Shown here: positions 9,209 through 17,733 of the stretch, one piece after another
Layout of the letters: each line of letters opens with the position of its first letter
Numbering within the stretch: the first letter of the stretch is position 1
From: Microbacter margulisiae
Lineage (GTDB): Bacteria; Bacteroidota; Bacteroidia; Bacteroidales; Paludibacteraceae
Length of the DNA: 64,000 bases
Direction: 5' to 3'
Assembly (NCBI RefSeq): GCF_014192515.1
Contig: NZ_JACHYB010000002.1
Location: 1,116,001 to 1,180,000, forward strand
Translations under genes and position numbers: made by a program
The notes under the pieces: generated by a model
The model's input: only the letters and a program-made list of their open reading frames with translations
Database searches by the model: none
What the model was told of the DNA's origin: nothing

Positions 9209-11767
9209 TTAATAATTATACAAATAATAAGAACATTGCTTTGCAATAGAAGGATTGACAATTGTTTGATTAATCAAGTCTCCTACTTGAGGATAATACA
9301 TGGCAAACTCGTGAATTAATCGATTAAAATGAGTTGGATGATACTCAATCCGGATATCTGTTTGATTAACACCCGACAACATGTCTGGAATGGGACTACC
9401 GCTATTTTTTAAAAAAGCAACTGCTTTTTTCAACCTATGCATCTCCCCAATCATTCCGTTAATATCAACTTGTTTCGAAGGATAATAAATCTCAAACTCA
9501 GTTTTTGAATTACAGCTCACATCATTACTCCTTATATGAACCGTCAAATCATGACCGGAATAATTCCATGTGTCGTTTTTCTTATCTGTGTTGTAAGAGA
9601 GTAGTCTCCCATTCAATACCACAGAGTCTGGAATTACTGAGCCATAGAGTTGTACCTCAATATTGCGATTGTGTATCATCCCAGAAAAAGCTCCGGTTCG
9701 TGGATAAATCGTTACTCGTAAAACCTTGTTACCCTCTTTCTCTGTTTGAATTTTAGTAAATGTATAAGCTCCTTTCTGATAATCGTTGTTGTTGCCTGCA
9801 TCTTCATAGAGCCTGGTACTAAAACTGCTTCCTGGAAATACTTTCACGATCAGGTCTTTACTGTTTTCCTGCAAATTCTTAACTTTGTCATCATACATCG
9901 GAATAATAGCACCAGCTTTTACATACACTGGATATTGATCTATCATAAATTTACGGGTAATGATCTGACCTCCCTTAAAGAGTGTCCCTGTACTCCATTC
10001 ATACCAATCATTCCCTGCCGGAAGCCAAACTTTTACAGTCGATAAGCCATTAATAGCCGGAGTAACAACAGGTTTAATGAGCATATTATCTCCAAACATA
10101 TATTCGTCTTTGAGGGCATAAGCTTCTTTATTTTGAGGATAGTCATAATACATGGGACGGCATAATGAAATCCCAGTGTCATATGCTTTGCGTGACATAG
10201 TGTATATATAAGGTGCCAAAGCATATCGTAAATGAATAGCATTATACAAAGCATTAAAATAGTCTCCGGTAAAATTCCAGATTACTCTGTTTAAACGAGG
10301 ATCTTTGGTCGAATGAGTACGGAAAATAGGACTAAATACACCGTATTGCATCCATCGGGTATACATTTCAGGATCTATTTTTTTCAAAGAATCAGGCACA
10401 TTTCCAAACCAATGCCCTCCTAAATCATGACTCCAATAACCATACAGGACATTGGATGCCGTGGCAGTAAAATAAGGTTGGAAGGCAAGTGATTTCCACG
10501 AAATAACCACATCTCCTGAAAATCCAATTTGATAGCGATGATTACCTAATCCGCCCCAGCGATGGTACAACAATGGCCGTAAGTTTGTCTGTTGTTCCAT
10601 TTCAGTGAAAAAACAATAATTCAGCCACCATGTATTACTTAATCCTGCAATTTCTTTTGAATATGGCCATTGCTGCCAATCAAGCCACCAAAAATCAACG
10701 CCTTCTTTACGTAGTGGATTGAGAACGATATTAAAAAGATTGGACATATATTTTTTATCGGCACACTCAAAAGGAATATTTTTATGCCCTGTGGTATCAA
10801 AGCTCATGGCTTTAGCAAACTCAGTATACTTTGCTTCAGTCGGTGCAATACCCGACGCTGGGTGTAAATTTAATGCCGTTTTTAGATGCTGCCCTTTTAA
10901 CCATTGTAAAAACTTCTCCGGATCAGGGAAAAGCGATTTGTTCCATGTATATCCTGTCCATCCTGCCGTGTGCCAGTCCATATCGATAATCAACACGTCC
11001 AACGGTATATTATATTGCTTAAATTTTTCCACTAAGGTGCGTAGCTCATCGTCAGAGTAGTTCCAATAACGAGACCACCAATATCCAAAAGCATAGCGTG
11101 GAGGCAGGGGAATTTTCCCAGCTATTTTGGTAAAATCATACAAAATAGCTTTATAGTTTGTCCCATAACCCATGAAATACCAATCTAATTCGGGATTATT
11201 CCTCTTCTTTACCCATCTCCAGGAGCTATTATCAAATAAAAAATTGTTGGAATCATCCAATAGATACCATCCATTGCGTGAAAGAAGTCCATTTTGAAAT
11301 GGAGTTGGAATAGTGTCGCCCTCGTGTGTGTCTCCATTCATACCATCAAGAGTTCGGAAAGTCCCTTTAAGGTTTTCATTGTTTGCCATTCCTGGATGCC
11401 AAAGGATAGGAGAACCGTTAGCCTGTTTATATGTTATCTGAAGATTCTCTTGATTAAATTTCCCAGATCCAATCTTATATTTCAACTCCATAGTTGACGT
11501 CTTAATAATCAACCATTGCCCCTGATTGATTTGGGTATACGGGATCGCAGGTAAATCTCGATGGATAACAACAAAAGAAGGAGCATTCACAAACCGCCCT
11601 GTGGAATCATATTCCATCCGAATAATATGGGAAGTAAGAAGTGTAAAACGGGCTGCCCCTGAAACAATCATGGTGGGTCGATCATCCCTAACCTCATTTG
11701 GTTTTTGTTGTGCATGCAAAAAGGTTACGCACAAGAATAAAATCGTACAAATAAAAATGGACTTCAT
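9209..11767 (-). CDS. GH31 family alpha-glycosidase
   Basis: This 852-residue secreted protein belongs to GH31, retaining exo-enzymes acting on alpha-glucosides, alpha-xylosides, alpha-galactosides or sulfoquinovosides. The signal peptide ends at LHAQ (residue 20). An N-terminal beta-sandwich (about 30-215) precedes the barrel, which starts at PPRYAFGYWWSRYWNYSDD (222-240). The nucleophile lies in FWWLDWQQWPYS (D363) and the acid/base in IGFSGDVVISW (D419). The IDMDWH block (261-266) and HRWGGLGNHRYQ (402-413) place it among Bacteroidota GH31 proteins often called alpha-xylosidase or alpha-glucosidase. Beta domains follow. The last roughly 80 residues (MIGEMHRLKKAVAFLKNSG and onward) form an extra, probably helical tail not needed for catalysis. 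Specificity is not predictable by eye. Confidence 0.88.
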   Translation of the reverse strand: MKSIFICTILFLCVTFLHAQQKPNEVRDDRPTMIVSGAARFTLLTSHIIRMEYDSTGRFVNAPSFVVIHRDLPAIPYTQINQGQWLIIKTSTMELKYKIGSGKFNQENLQITYKQANGSPILWHPGMANNENLKGTFRTLDGMNGDTHEGDTIPTPFQNGLLSRNGWYLLDDSNNFLFDNSSWRWVKKRNNPELDWYFMGYGTNYKAILYDFTKIAGKIPLPPRYAFGYWWSRYWNYSDDELRTLVEKFKQYNIPLDVLIIDMDWHTAGWTGYTWNKSLFPDPEKFLQWLKGQHLKTALNLHPASGIAPTEAKYTEFAKAMSFDTTGHKNIPFECADKKYMSNLFNIVLNPLRKEGVDFWWLDWQQWPYSKEIAGLSNTWWLNYCFFTEMEQQTNLRPLLYHRWGGLGNHRYQIGFSGDVVISWKSLAFQPYFTATASNVLYGYWSHDLGGHWFGNVPDSLKKIDPEMYTRWMQYGVFSPIFRTHSTKDPRLNRVIWNFTGDYFNALYNAIHLRYALAPYIYTMSRKAYDTGISLCRPMYYDYPQNKEAYALKDEYMFGDNMLIKPVVTPAINGLSTVKVWLPAGNDWYEWSTGTLFKGGQIITRKFMIDQYPVYVKAGAIIPMYDDKVKNLQENSKDLIVKVFPGSSFSTRLYEDAGNNNDYQKGAYTFTKIQTEKEGNKVLRVTIYPRTGAFSGMIHNRNIEVQLYGSVIPDSVVLNGRLLSYNTDKKNDTWNYSGHDLTVHIRSNDVSCNSKTEFEIYYPSKQVDINGMIGEMHRLKKAVAFLKNSGSPIPDMLSGVNQTDIRIEYHPTHFNRLIHEFAMYYPQVGDLINQTIVNPSIAKQCSYYLYNY

Positions 11768-11838
11768 GGTAAATAAAATAATTTCATAGGTTCATCTATT
11801 CAAATATGTTATGTCAGATCAAATAAGCAAGTCTCTGT

Positions 11839-14091
11839 TTACTGCATTATCTTCGACACCGGACAATCCTTAGGTTGTGTTGCCCATGAAGATGGTTTGT
11901 TGCCCATCCGGAAGATCAGCCTGCCGCCTTGCTCTATCGTTTTCCTTGTGATGTAGGAATAGGGATAGTCCTTCCCATTCAGCGTCGCCGATTGAATGTA
12001 TTTATTGGCCTTGCTCACATCCTTCGCCTCTACCTCAAAGGGATGTCCGCTTCCTGTATGCAGTGTGATTTTCGAAAACACCGGACTCCCAATCGCATAT
12101 TCTCCACTGGACGGATTCACCGGATAGAAGCCCATCGCTCCAAAGACATACCATGCTGACATCTGCCCGCAGTCGTCATTCCCGCATAGCCCCGACCGTG
12201 TGTCGGTGTACAGCGAATCCATGATCTCCCGGACCCTGTCTGCTGTTTTGTAGGGTTCGCCAACGTAATCGTACAGATAGGCTATCTCATGGCTGGGTTC
12301 ATTCCCCTGTGCATATTGGCCGATCATCCCGCTTACATCGGGTTCTCCCGGGTTATTATTGATAGAGGGTTGGTCAAAAAGGGAATCTAATTTATGGGCA
12401 AAGGCTTTCTTCCCTCCGATCAGATGGACTAACCCGTCTACATCCTGCGGGGCAAAAAAGGTGTATTGCCATGAATTGCCTTCTGTAAAGTCATCACTGC
12501 CTAACCGTGATACGTCGATCGGGTTAAAGGGTTCCCGCCATTGGCCTTGGGTGTCTTTCCCCTGCAAAAAACGGGTGGCTGGGTTATAGAGATTCTTATA
12601 GTTTTCTGCACGTTGCATGTATTTCCTGTAATCGGCCATCTTCCCCAGCTTCCTGGCTACCTGTGCCACACACCAGTCGTCATAGGCGTATTCTACGGTG
12701 ATCGATACGGAATTGTTTTCTACGTTATCGGGGACATAACCGTATTGATGGTAGGCTTTCATGCCCCGGATGGTATCCTCTACAGTGGCTTTCATCGCCT
12801 GGTAGGCTTCTGCTATGTTGAAATCGGGATGGCCGTGCAGGCAGGCGTCTGCTATAACCGGGATACTGTGGTTCCCGATCATGCACCAGGTCTCGTTGGA
12901 ATCCAGCTCCCACACCGGGAGTCGTCCGCCTTCCTTGTACATGGCCAGCATGGATTTGACAAAATCGTCGTTGGTCTTGGGTTCTATCAGCGAATAGAGG
13001 GGGTGGGCTGCCCGGAAGGTGTCCCACAGGGAGAAAACGGTGTAGTAGTGAAAGCCTTGGGCTTGGTGTACTTTCCTGTCCATGCCCACATATTGCCCAT
13101 TGACATCGCTATAGAGGTACGGGGCCAGCAGCGAATGGTACAGAGCCGTATAGAACGTGCGCTTCTCTGCTGTGCTGCCTCCTTCTACTTCTATCTTCGA
13201 TAATAGCTTATTCCAGCTCTTTTCTGCCGAGGCTCTCACGGCCGAAAAGTCCCATCCGGGGAGTCCCGATTCCAGGTTGGCCTTGGCATTGGCGATGCTG
13301 ACGGCTGAAATGGATACCTTCACGAGTACGGGTTGGCCTGTGGTACCGGAAAAGCGTATCAGGGCTTTTTCTATTTTCCCTGTCCCTGCTGCCTTGTCTT
13401 CTTCTATCTGTCCGTCATTGTCTATGGCTTTCTTTACAATCGGCTGGTTGAACTTGGCATAGAAATAGACATACCGGTCGTGGGCCCAGCCTGTGGATTG
13501 CCGGTAGCCTTCTATTGCGTCATCGCCTACAAAACGGATCGAAGAGGATACCGTTTTGTTCTGTATGCCCCGTCCCAGGTCGATAATCATATCCCGGTCT
13601 CCCGTCCTGGGATAGGTGTAGCGTTGCAGCGCGCAGCGTGCGGTGGCCGTCAGTTCGGCTTTGATGCCATAGCTTTTTAGCATTACTGAATAGTAACCTG
13701 CGCTGGCCTGTTCGTCCTGATGGCTGAAGATGGAGCGGTAGCCTTCTCCGGGATGTTCCTTACTCCCGGGTTCGGTTTTCCACCCTCCGGTATAGGCCAT
13801 AAAGAGAATGTCGCCCAGATCGGCAGCACCTGTCCCGCTTAAATGGGTGAGCGAAAAACCCATCAGAGACGTGTCGCTGTCATGGTATCCCGAACACCAG
13901 TCCCACCCGTCTTCTCCTGTATCGGGACTCACCTGTACCATCCCATGTGGCAGGCATGGCCCGGGAAACGTGTGCCCATGAGCTCCTGTCCCGATAAAGG
14001 GATCGACATACTGGGTTAAATCTTGGGAGGACGCCTTGCCCCCACTGAACCATGCCAGTAAAACAACTACAAAAATCAAACTCTTTTTCAT
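11839..14091 (-). CDS. GH92 alpha-mannosidase (probably alpha-1,2)
   Basis: This 750-residue protein is a GH92 exo-alpha-mannosidase, calcium-dependent and inverting. The signal peptide ends near residue 22. The N-terminal beta-sandwich opens with TQYVDPFIGTGAHGHTFPG and GMVQVSPDTGEDGWDWCSGY. In the catalytic (alpha/alpha)6 domain are FSLWDTFRAAHPLY, NSVSITVEYAYDDWC, GNEPSHEIAYLYDYVG and SGLCGNDDCGQMSAWYVFGAMGFYP. The Glu in the EYAYDDW block and Asp residues in GNDDCGQ correspond to family catalytic positions. The His-Glu pair of PSHE is, as I recall, a feature of alpha-1,2-active members. It would strip side-chain mannose so that GH76 and GH125 can reach the alpha-1,6 backbone. Sampled G+C is about 52%, above its neighbours. 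Confidence 0.94.
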   Translation of the reverse strand: MKKSLIFVVVLLAWFSGGKASSQDLTQYVDPFIGTGAHGHTFPGPCLPHGMVQVSPDTGEDGWDWCSGYHDSDTSLMGFSLTHLSGTGAADLGDILFMAYTGGWKTEPGSKEHPGEGYRSIFSHQDEQASAGYYSVMLKSYGIKAELTATARCALQRYTYPRTGDRDMIIDLGRGIQNKTVSSSIRFVGDDAIEGYRQSTGWAHDRYVYFYAKFNQPIVKKAIDNDGQIEEDKAAGTGKIEKALIRFSGTTGQPVLVKVSISAVSIANAKANLESGLPGWDFSAVRASAEKSWNKLLSKIEVEGGSTAEKRTFYTALYHSLLAPYLYSDVNGQYVGMDRKVHQAQGFHYYTVFSLWDTFRAAHPLYSLIEPKTNDDFVKSMLAMYKEGGRLPVWELDSNETWCMIGNHSIPVIADACLHGHPDFNIAEAYQAMKATVEDTIRGMKAYHQYGYVPDNVENNSVSITVEYAYDDWCVAQVARKLGKMADYRKYMQRAENYKNLYNPATRFLQGKDTQGQWREPFNPIDVSRLGSDDFTEGNSWQYTFFAPQDVDGLVHLIGGKKAFAHKLDSLFDQPSINNNPGEPDVSGMIGQYAQGNEPSHEIAYLYDYVGEPYKTADRVREIMDSLYTDTRSGLCGNDDCGQMSAWYVFGAMGFYPVNPSSGEYAIGSPVFSKITLHTGSGHPFEVEAKDVSKANKYIQSATLNGKDYPYSYITRKTIEQGGRLIFRMGNKPSSWATQPKDCPVSKIMQ

Positions 14092-14156
14092 TAGCCTGTT
14101 ATATTTTATTCATTTACGGTTTAACCTTAAAGGGGCTCATTAATCGTAATATTTTA

Positions 14157-16346
14157 TTACCACTTTAGAGTAACATGTATGCCTTGTGGATTATTATCAA
14201 AACTCATCCAGCACGTTTTTGTTAAGGGATCCCAAGATGTCTCGATATTTGAAACAATTTGCCCATCAACATTTTGAACTAATATCGAAACTGGCTTCTG
14301 TGGTAATAGGATGCGCATGCTGTTTGTCGTATTTAACGGACTTTTGGCCAGGAAAGAATAACTTTTAGGAGTAATAACCTCTTTATATATTCTGGCAGCA
14401 GTTGCCAATACTTGGGGATGTTTTTTGTTCCTTATCCTTTTTAAATCATACAGAAACGCCTCCGAACCCGGCTCAACTACCTTATCTTGCAAAACAGGTA
14501 ATTTTGGATTAAACAAATCAATTACAGGACCTTGAACAACATACGGATTTGTATCTACGCCTTCTTTCATAACAGCTACAATATCATACGGGCCTCTTTC
14601 CAAACAGAAATTATCCTTAAATATTAAAGATCGCCCTTGTGTTGCATTTTTGTACGCTGCCGCTGCCGTAGCAATCAATGGGATATCTCCATCATGCTGT
14701 AAAACAAATTCTTTCGGATCCTGTCTTATAACATATACCATACCCTTCCCTACATGATATTGTCCTGCCCGAAGTTCCGGATTTAAATTCATCAATTTAA
14801 ATAATTGTTCTGAAGGAGCTTTGAAATGATTTTTGCCCGTATTCCACCATTCCATGACGTTTTGATAAGGGTCGTTATCGCGACCACAATAAATCAGCAC
14901 CCCTCCTGCTTTCACCCATGCAGCCAAATACTGATGGCTTTTTTCTGTCATGGGTTTCATATTGGAATAACTCATAATCAAAACTTTGATATGCTGCAAT
15001 GATTCAGGATATCCAAGATTTTCTAAATGAACCAGTTGCACAGGGATTCCCCGCTTGAGTAATGGGAAAGTCTGTCCGTAAAAATTAGAAAACTGCGGAT
15101 CAGTATATCCATCATGCTCAGGGAATCGTTGAAACATCAACGAGTTACACATAAGCACTCCAATACCCTGAGAACCGTTAACTTTATGGCCTGAGAGAGG
15201 CATATTGTTTAACGCGTTGATCATGACTTGTATCTGGGTAGAATAATAGCGAGGGATCAAAACTTCTTTATTACTATTCGGCAATTTATACGTATGGGTA
15301 TAAATTCTCTCAGGCCAAGGCATAACTTCATAATGATTAATCATAGGATATAAAAGCTCTGCTGTAAAAGTTGCCTCATAATTATGTTTATAATCTGACC
15401 AGTCTCTCGGCCAATCTTCAATCGGATCCGTAAGGAAAAACAGCGTTCTGTGTGTAGGGGCTGTCATCGAAACCATCGATCCATATTCCAAGAATGCATT
15501 CTCAAACGTTCGTTCTTTTTCTATGCCGTTATAATATGTTGGAGTTCTTGATGTTCCGGTCCACACTTGGGCAATATACCCATCAATACTCGGCAAGGAA
15601 GCTAAACTCGCTTCAGGACTGACAATTTCCCACGAGGAATAATTTACAAGCGAATGAGTTGCAATATATACTTTGACATCTACTCCTTTGCTTTTCCCAT
15701 ATGCTTTAGCGTATGAAGAGACTTCTTGAATGGCGTGATAATATAAATGGTACTTTAATTTATTCGATAAATAAGTATTTTCTGCCGATTGATCCTGCGC
15801 TCTCCATGGGAATCCATAATAGCGTTGCCATTCTTTTTTAAATACATCACTATAACCGGATTTTGCCCAAAATTCAGGTTCCTCAAGAAAAATAGAATGA
15901 ATGCCGGCATCAATTACCTTCTTAATAATTTCTTTTTTAAAATAGTCAAGATATGAATCAATTGGAACAACATATGGGTTATATTCTCCATGAGATACAG
16001 CATCTCCATTTTGTTGCACTTGTGCAACATTCATATGGTTTTTACCATCCCACTTCCCTAAATAATAATCCTTATAATCTCCCCACGCAATTCCAGTCAT
16101 AAACTGTGTTTGATACTGATGATCTTTCCAACTTTGGAGCCGTTGTTCAAATGTTAATCCAGGACGATCATTAGCTCCATATACAATGGCAATATCTGAC
16201 CGAATATCTATTTGGGGTAACCAAATGCTACTTGTTTGAAATGCAGTCTTACCCGATACCTCTTCACTCCTTCCTGAGAAAGATTGGGCAGAAACGAGGG
16301 GAAAAGCAATTAAGAGCAAAAGGCAATAAAAAAATCTAATTATCAT
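14157..16346 (-). CDS. Unclassified secreted TIM-barrel protein, putative glycoside hydrolase
   Basis: I do not recognise a family. From the ATG at 16346 the protein has 729 residues and an ideal signal peptide (MIIRFFYCLLLLIAFPLVSA, cut near residue 20). An earlier ATG at 16364 is possible, but the longest frame (from 16430) only adds a charged leader. Residues 45-400 look like a (beta/alpha)8 barrel: strands such as DIAIVYGA and IHSIFLEEPEFW (E155/E156/E158, a candidate acid/base in a GH-A-like strand) and IDGYIAQVWTG. Residues about 440-510 (IPVQLVHLENLG, IKVLIMSYSNMKPM, WVKAGGVLIYCGRDNDPY) resemble the class-I-amidotransferase-like trimerisation domain of GH42 beta-galactosidases. The C-terminus (SMRILLPQKPVSILVQNVDG onward) is a beta-sandwich. 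Its place between GH43 and GH92 genes implies action on the same glycan. Confidence 0.7.
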   Translation of the reverse strand: MIIRFFYCLLLLIAFPLVSAQSFSGRSEEVSGKTAFQTSSIWLPQIDIRSDIAIVYGANDRPGLTFEQRLQSWKDHQYQTQFMTGIAWGDYKDYYLGKWDGKNHMNVAQVQQNGDAVSHGEYNPYVVPIDSYLDYFKKEIIKKVIDAGIHSIFLEEPEFWAKSGYSDVFKKEWQRYYGFPWRAQDQSAENTYLSNKLKYHLYYHAIQEVSSYAKAYGKSKGVDVKVYIATHSLVNYSSWEIVSPEASLASLPSIDGYIAQVWTGTSRTPTYYNGIEKERTFENAFLEYGSMVSMTAPTHRTLFFLTDPIEDWPRDWSDYKHNYEATFTAELLYPMINHYEVMPWPERIYTHTYKLPNSNKEVLIPRYYSTQIQVMINALNNMPLSGHKVNGSQGIGVLMCNSLMFQRFPEHDGYTDPQFSNFYGQTFPLLKRGIPVQLVHLENLGYPESLQHIKVLIMSYSNMKPMTEKSHQYLAAWVKAGGVLIYCGRDNDPYQNVMEWWNTGKNHFKAPSEQLFKLMNLNPELRAGQYHVGKGMVYVIRQDPKEFVLQHDGDIPLIATAAAAYKNATQGRSLIFKDNFCLERGPYDIVAVMKEGVDTNPYVVQGPVIDLFNPKLPVLQDKVVEPGSEAFLYDLKRIRNKKHPQVLATAARIYKEVITPKSYSFLAKSPLNTTNSMRILLPQKPVSILVQNVDGQIVSNIETSWDPLTKTCWMSFDNNPQGIHVTLKW

Positions 16347-16488
16347 AATACAACAAATATTCATATCTTGATCCGACGAAAATATAAAAAAGGGGAAGGA
16401 GGAGCAATCCTTATTCAATTCTATAACCAAAATTCATTCCCCGACTCCTCCAAATAGCCTTCCTTTTGCTAAAAATCCATTAGGCAAT

Positions 16489-17571
16489 TTATTCTTTTTC
16501 AGAATATATGATCCTGTATTTCACTCCACTTGGTAAAGGCTGTGGAGAACGAGTCGGGCCTACCACATGAGGAATCCCATTTTGAAACACAAGACGATCT
16601 ATACACATATTCCTATTCCCGCTTGGATGATTAAAATCAGTATGAGTGTGATAAACAATAAAATATTCACTACTATCCGGAGACATTGTCACCATACAAT
16701 GCCCTGGTCCGGAAACACCTAAGGGAAGATTTTTCTTTAAGATAGGATTCCCTGAATATTTAGTCCACGGCCCCATCGGAGAATGTGCAGTCGCAACCCC
16801 AATAGAATAATTGGGATCGGTATAACAATTCCCGGAATACAATAAATAATACTCTTGCTTGTATTTCATTACAAACGGACCTTCGTTCCACATCCAGTTC
16901 TGATTTATATTCTCCCATTTCTGGTCAGGAGAAAGTATCGTCTCAGGCGTTCCTACAGTCTTGGAAAGGTCATTATTCAATTCAACTACACATATCTGGC
17001 TGACATGATTTCCATTGATTATATTGGTAGAACAGTCTCTGACAAAGAACAAATAGCTTTTATTCTTATCTAAAAACACATCGCCATCAATATAAGAATA
17101 TGAGTCTTCATTAAAGAATGGCTGCCCCCAATCAATAAAAGGGCCAAGAGGACTATCGCTTTTGGCAATTCTCACTTTCATTTTACCATTATCTCCAATT
17201 GCACTATAAACCATGTAAAATTTGCCATTATGATATTTTACTTCAGGAGCCCAAAAATTACCTTGTCCCCATTGATCTCCGTTATTAAATTTTGTCAAAG
17301 CAAAGCCTTTCTCTTCCCAATCAACCAAATTGGATGATTCCCACACTTTGAACCCTATTTGAGAAGAGGTTGCATACATATAATATTTACCCCCATATTG
17401 TAATACATAGGGATCACCAATATTAGTAATTCCCCCTACAGGATTGGTATATGTATAACATGTATCGGGAATTAATGTAAGTTTTTGATTAGAGACATTC
17501 TGCCCACAGCTATAAAAAGAGCACAATTCTACCATTAACACAAATCCCGTTAAGAAAATGATTTTAGGCAT
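16489..17571 (-). CDS. GH43 family glycosidase, probable lipoprotein
   Basis: This is a five-bladed beta-propeller enzyme of GH43 (arabinofuranosidase, xylosidase, arabinanase or galactofuranosidase activities). I place the start at the ATG at 17571, which gives MPKIIFLTGFVLMVELCSFYSCGQ, a lipoprotein signal with Cys22. The longer frame (17604) would put 11 charged residues before it. The catalytic triad is visible: base D53 in NIGDPYVL, pKa modulator D162 in SYIDGDVF, and acid E230 in WMWNEGPF. NFWAPEV (106-112) is another family marker. Length (360 residues) suits a single propeller without an added sandwich. In a mannan locus the likely leaving groups are furanose side chains such as galactofuranose or arabinofuranose (inference). 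Confidence 0.88.
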   Translation of the reverse strand: MPKIIFLTGFVLMVELCSFYSCGQNVSNQKLTLIPDTCYTYTNPVGGITNIGDPYVLQYGGKYYMYATSSQIGFKVWESSNLVDWEEKGFALTKFNNGDQWGQGNFWAPEVKYHNGKFYMVYSAIGDNGKMKVRIAKSDSPLGPFIDWGQPFFNEDSYSYIDGDVFLDKNKSYLFFVRDCSTNIINGNHVSQICVVELNNDLSKTVGTPETILSPDQKWENINQNWMWNEGPFVMKYKQEYYLLYSGNCYTDPNYSIGVATAHSPMGPWTKYSGNPILKKNLPLGVSGPGHCMVTMSPDSSEYFIVYHTHTDFNHPSGNRNMCIDRLVFQNGIPHVVGPTRSPQPLPSGVKYRIIYSEKE

Positions 17572-17733
17572 AGGGTCAATAAATTGTCTCAAAGATAAAT
17601 ACATAGAAAACGTTTTATAAGGTACATCCTAAAGAATAGCACAAACTAAAAAAATACCTGTCATTAAATCCACAAAGACAGCCTAACTCTTTTACAGATA
17701 AACAGCCAGTCTTCCTTTATGAATTACAGAAGA

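Noticed and set aside
12541..13203. 220-codon plus-strand frame inside GH92
   Set aside because: Shadow frame opposite the well-supported GH92 gene. High G+C makes stop codons rare.
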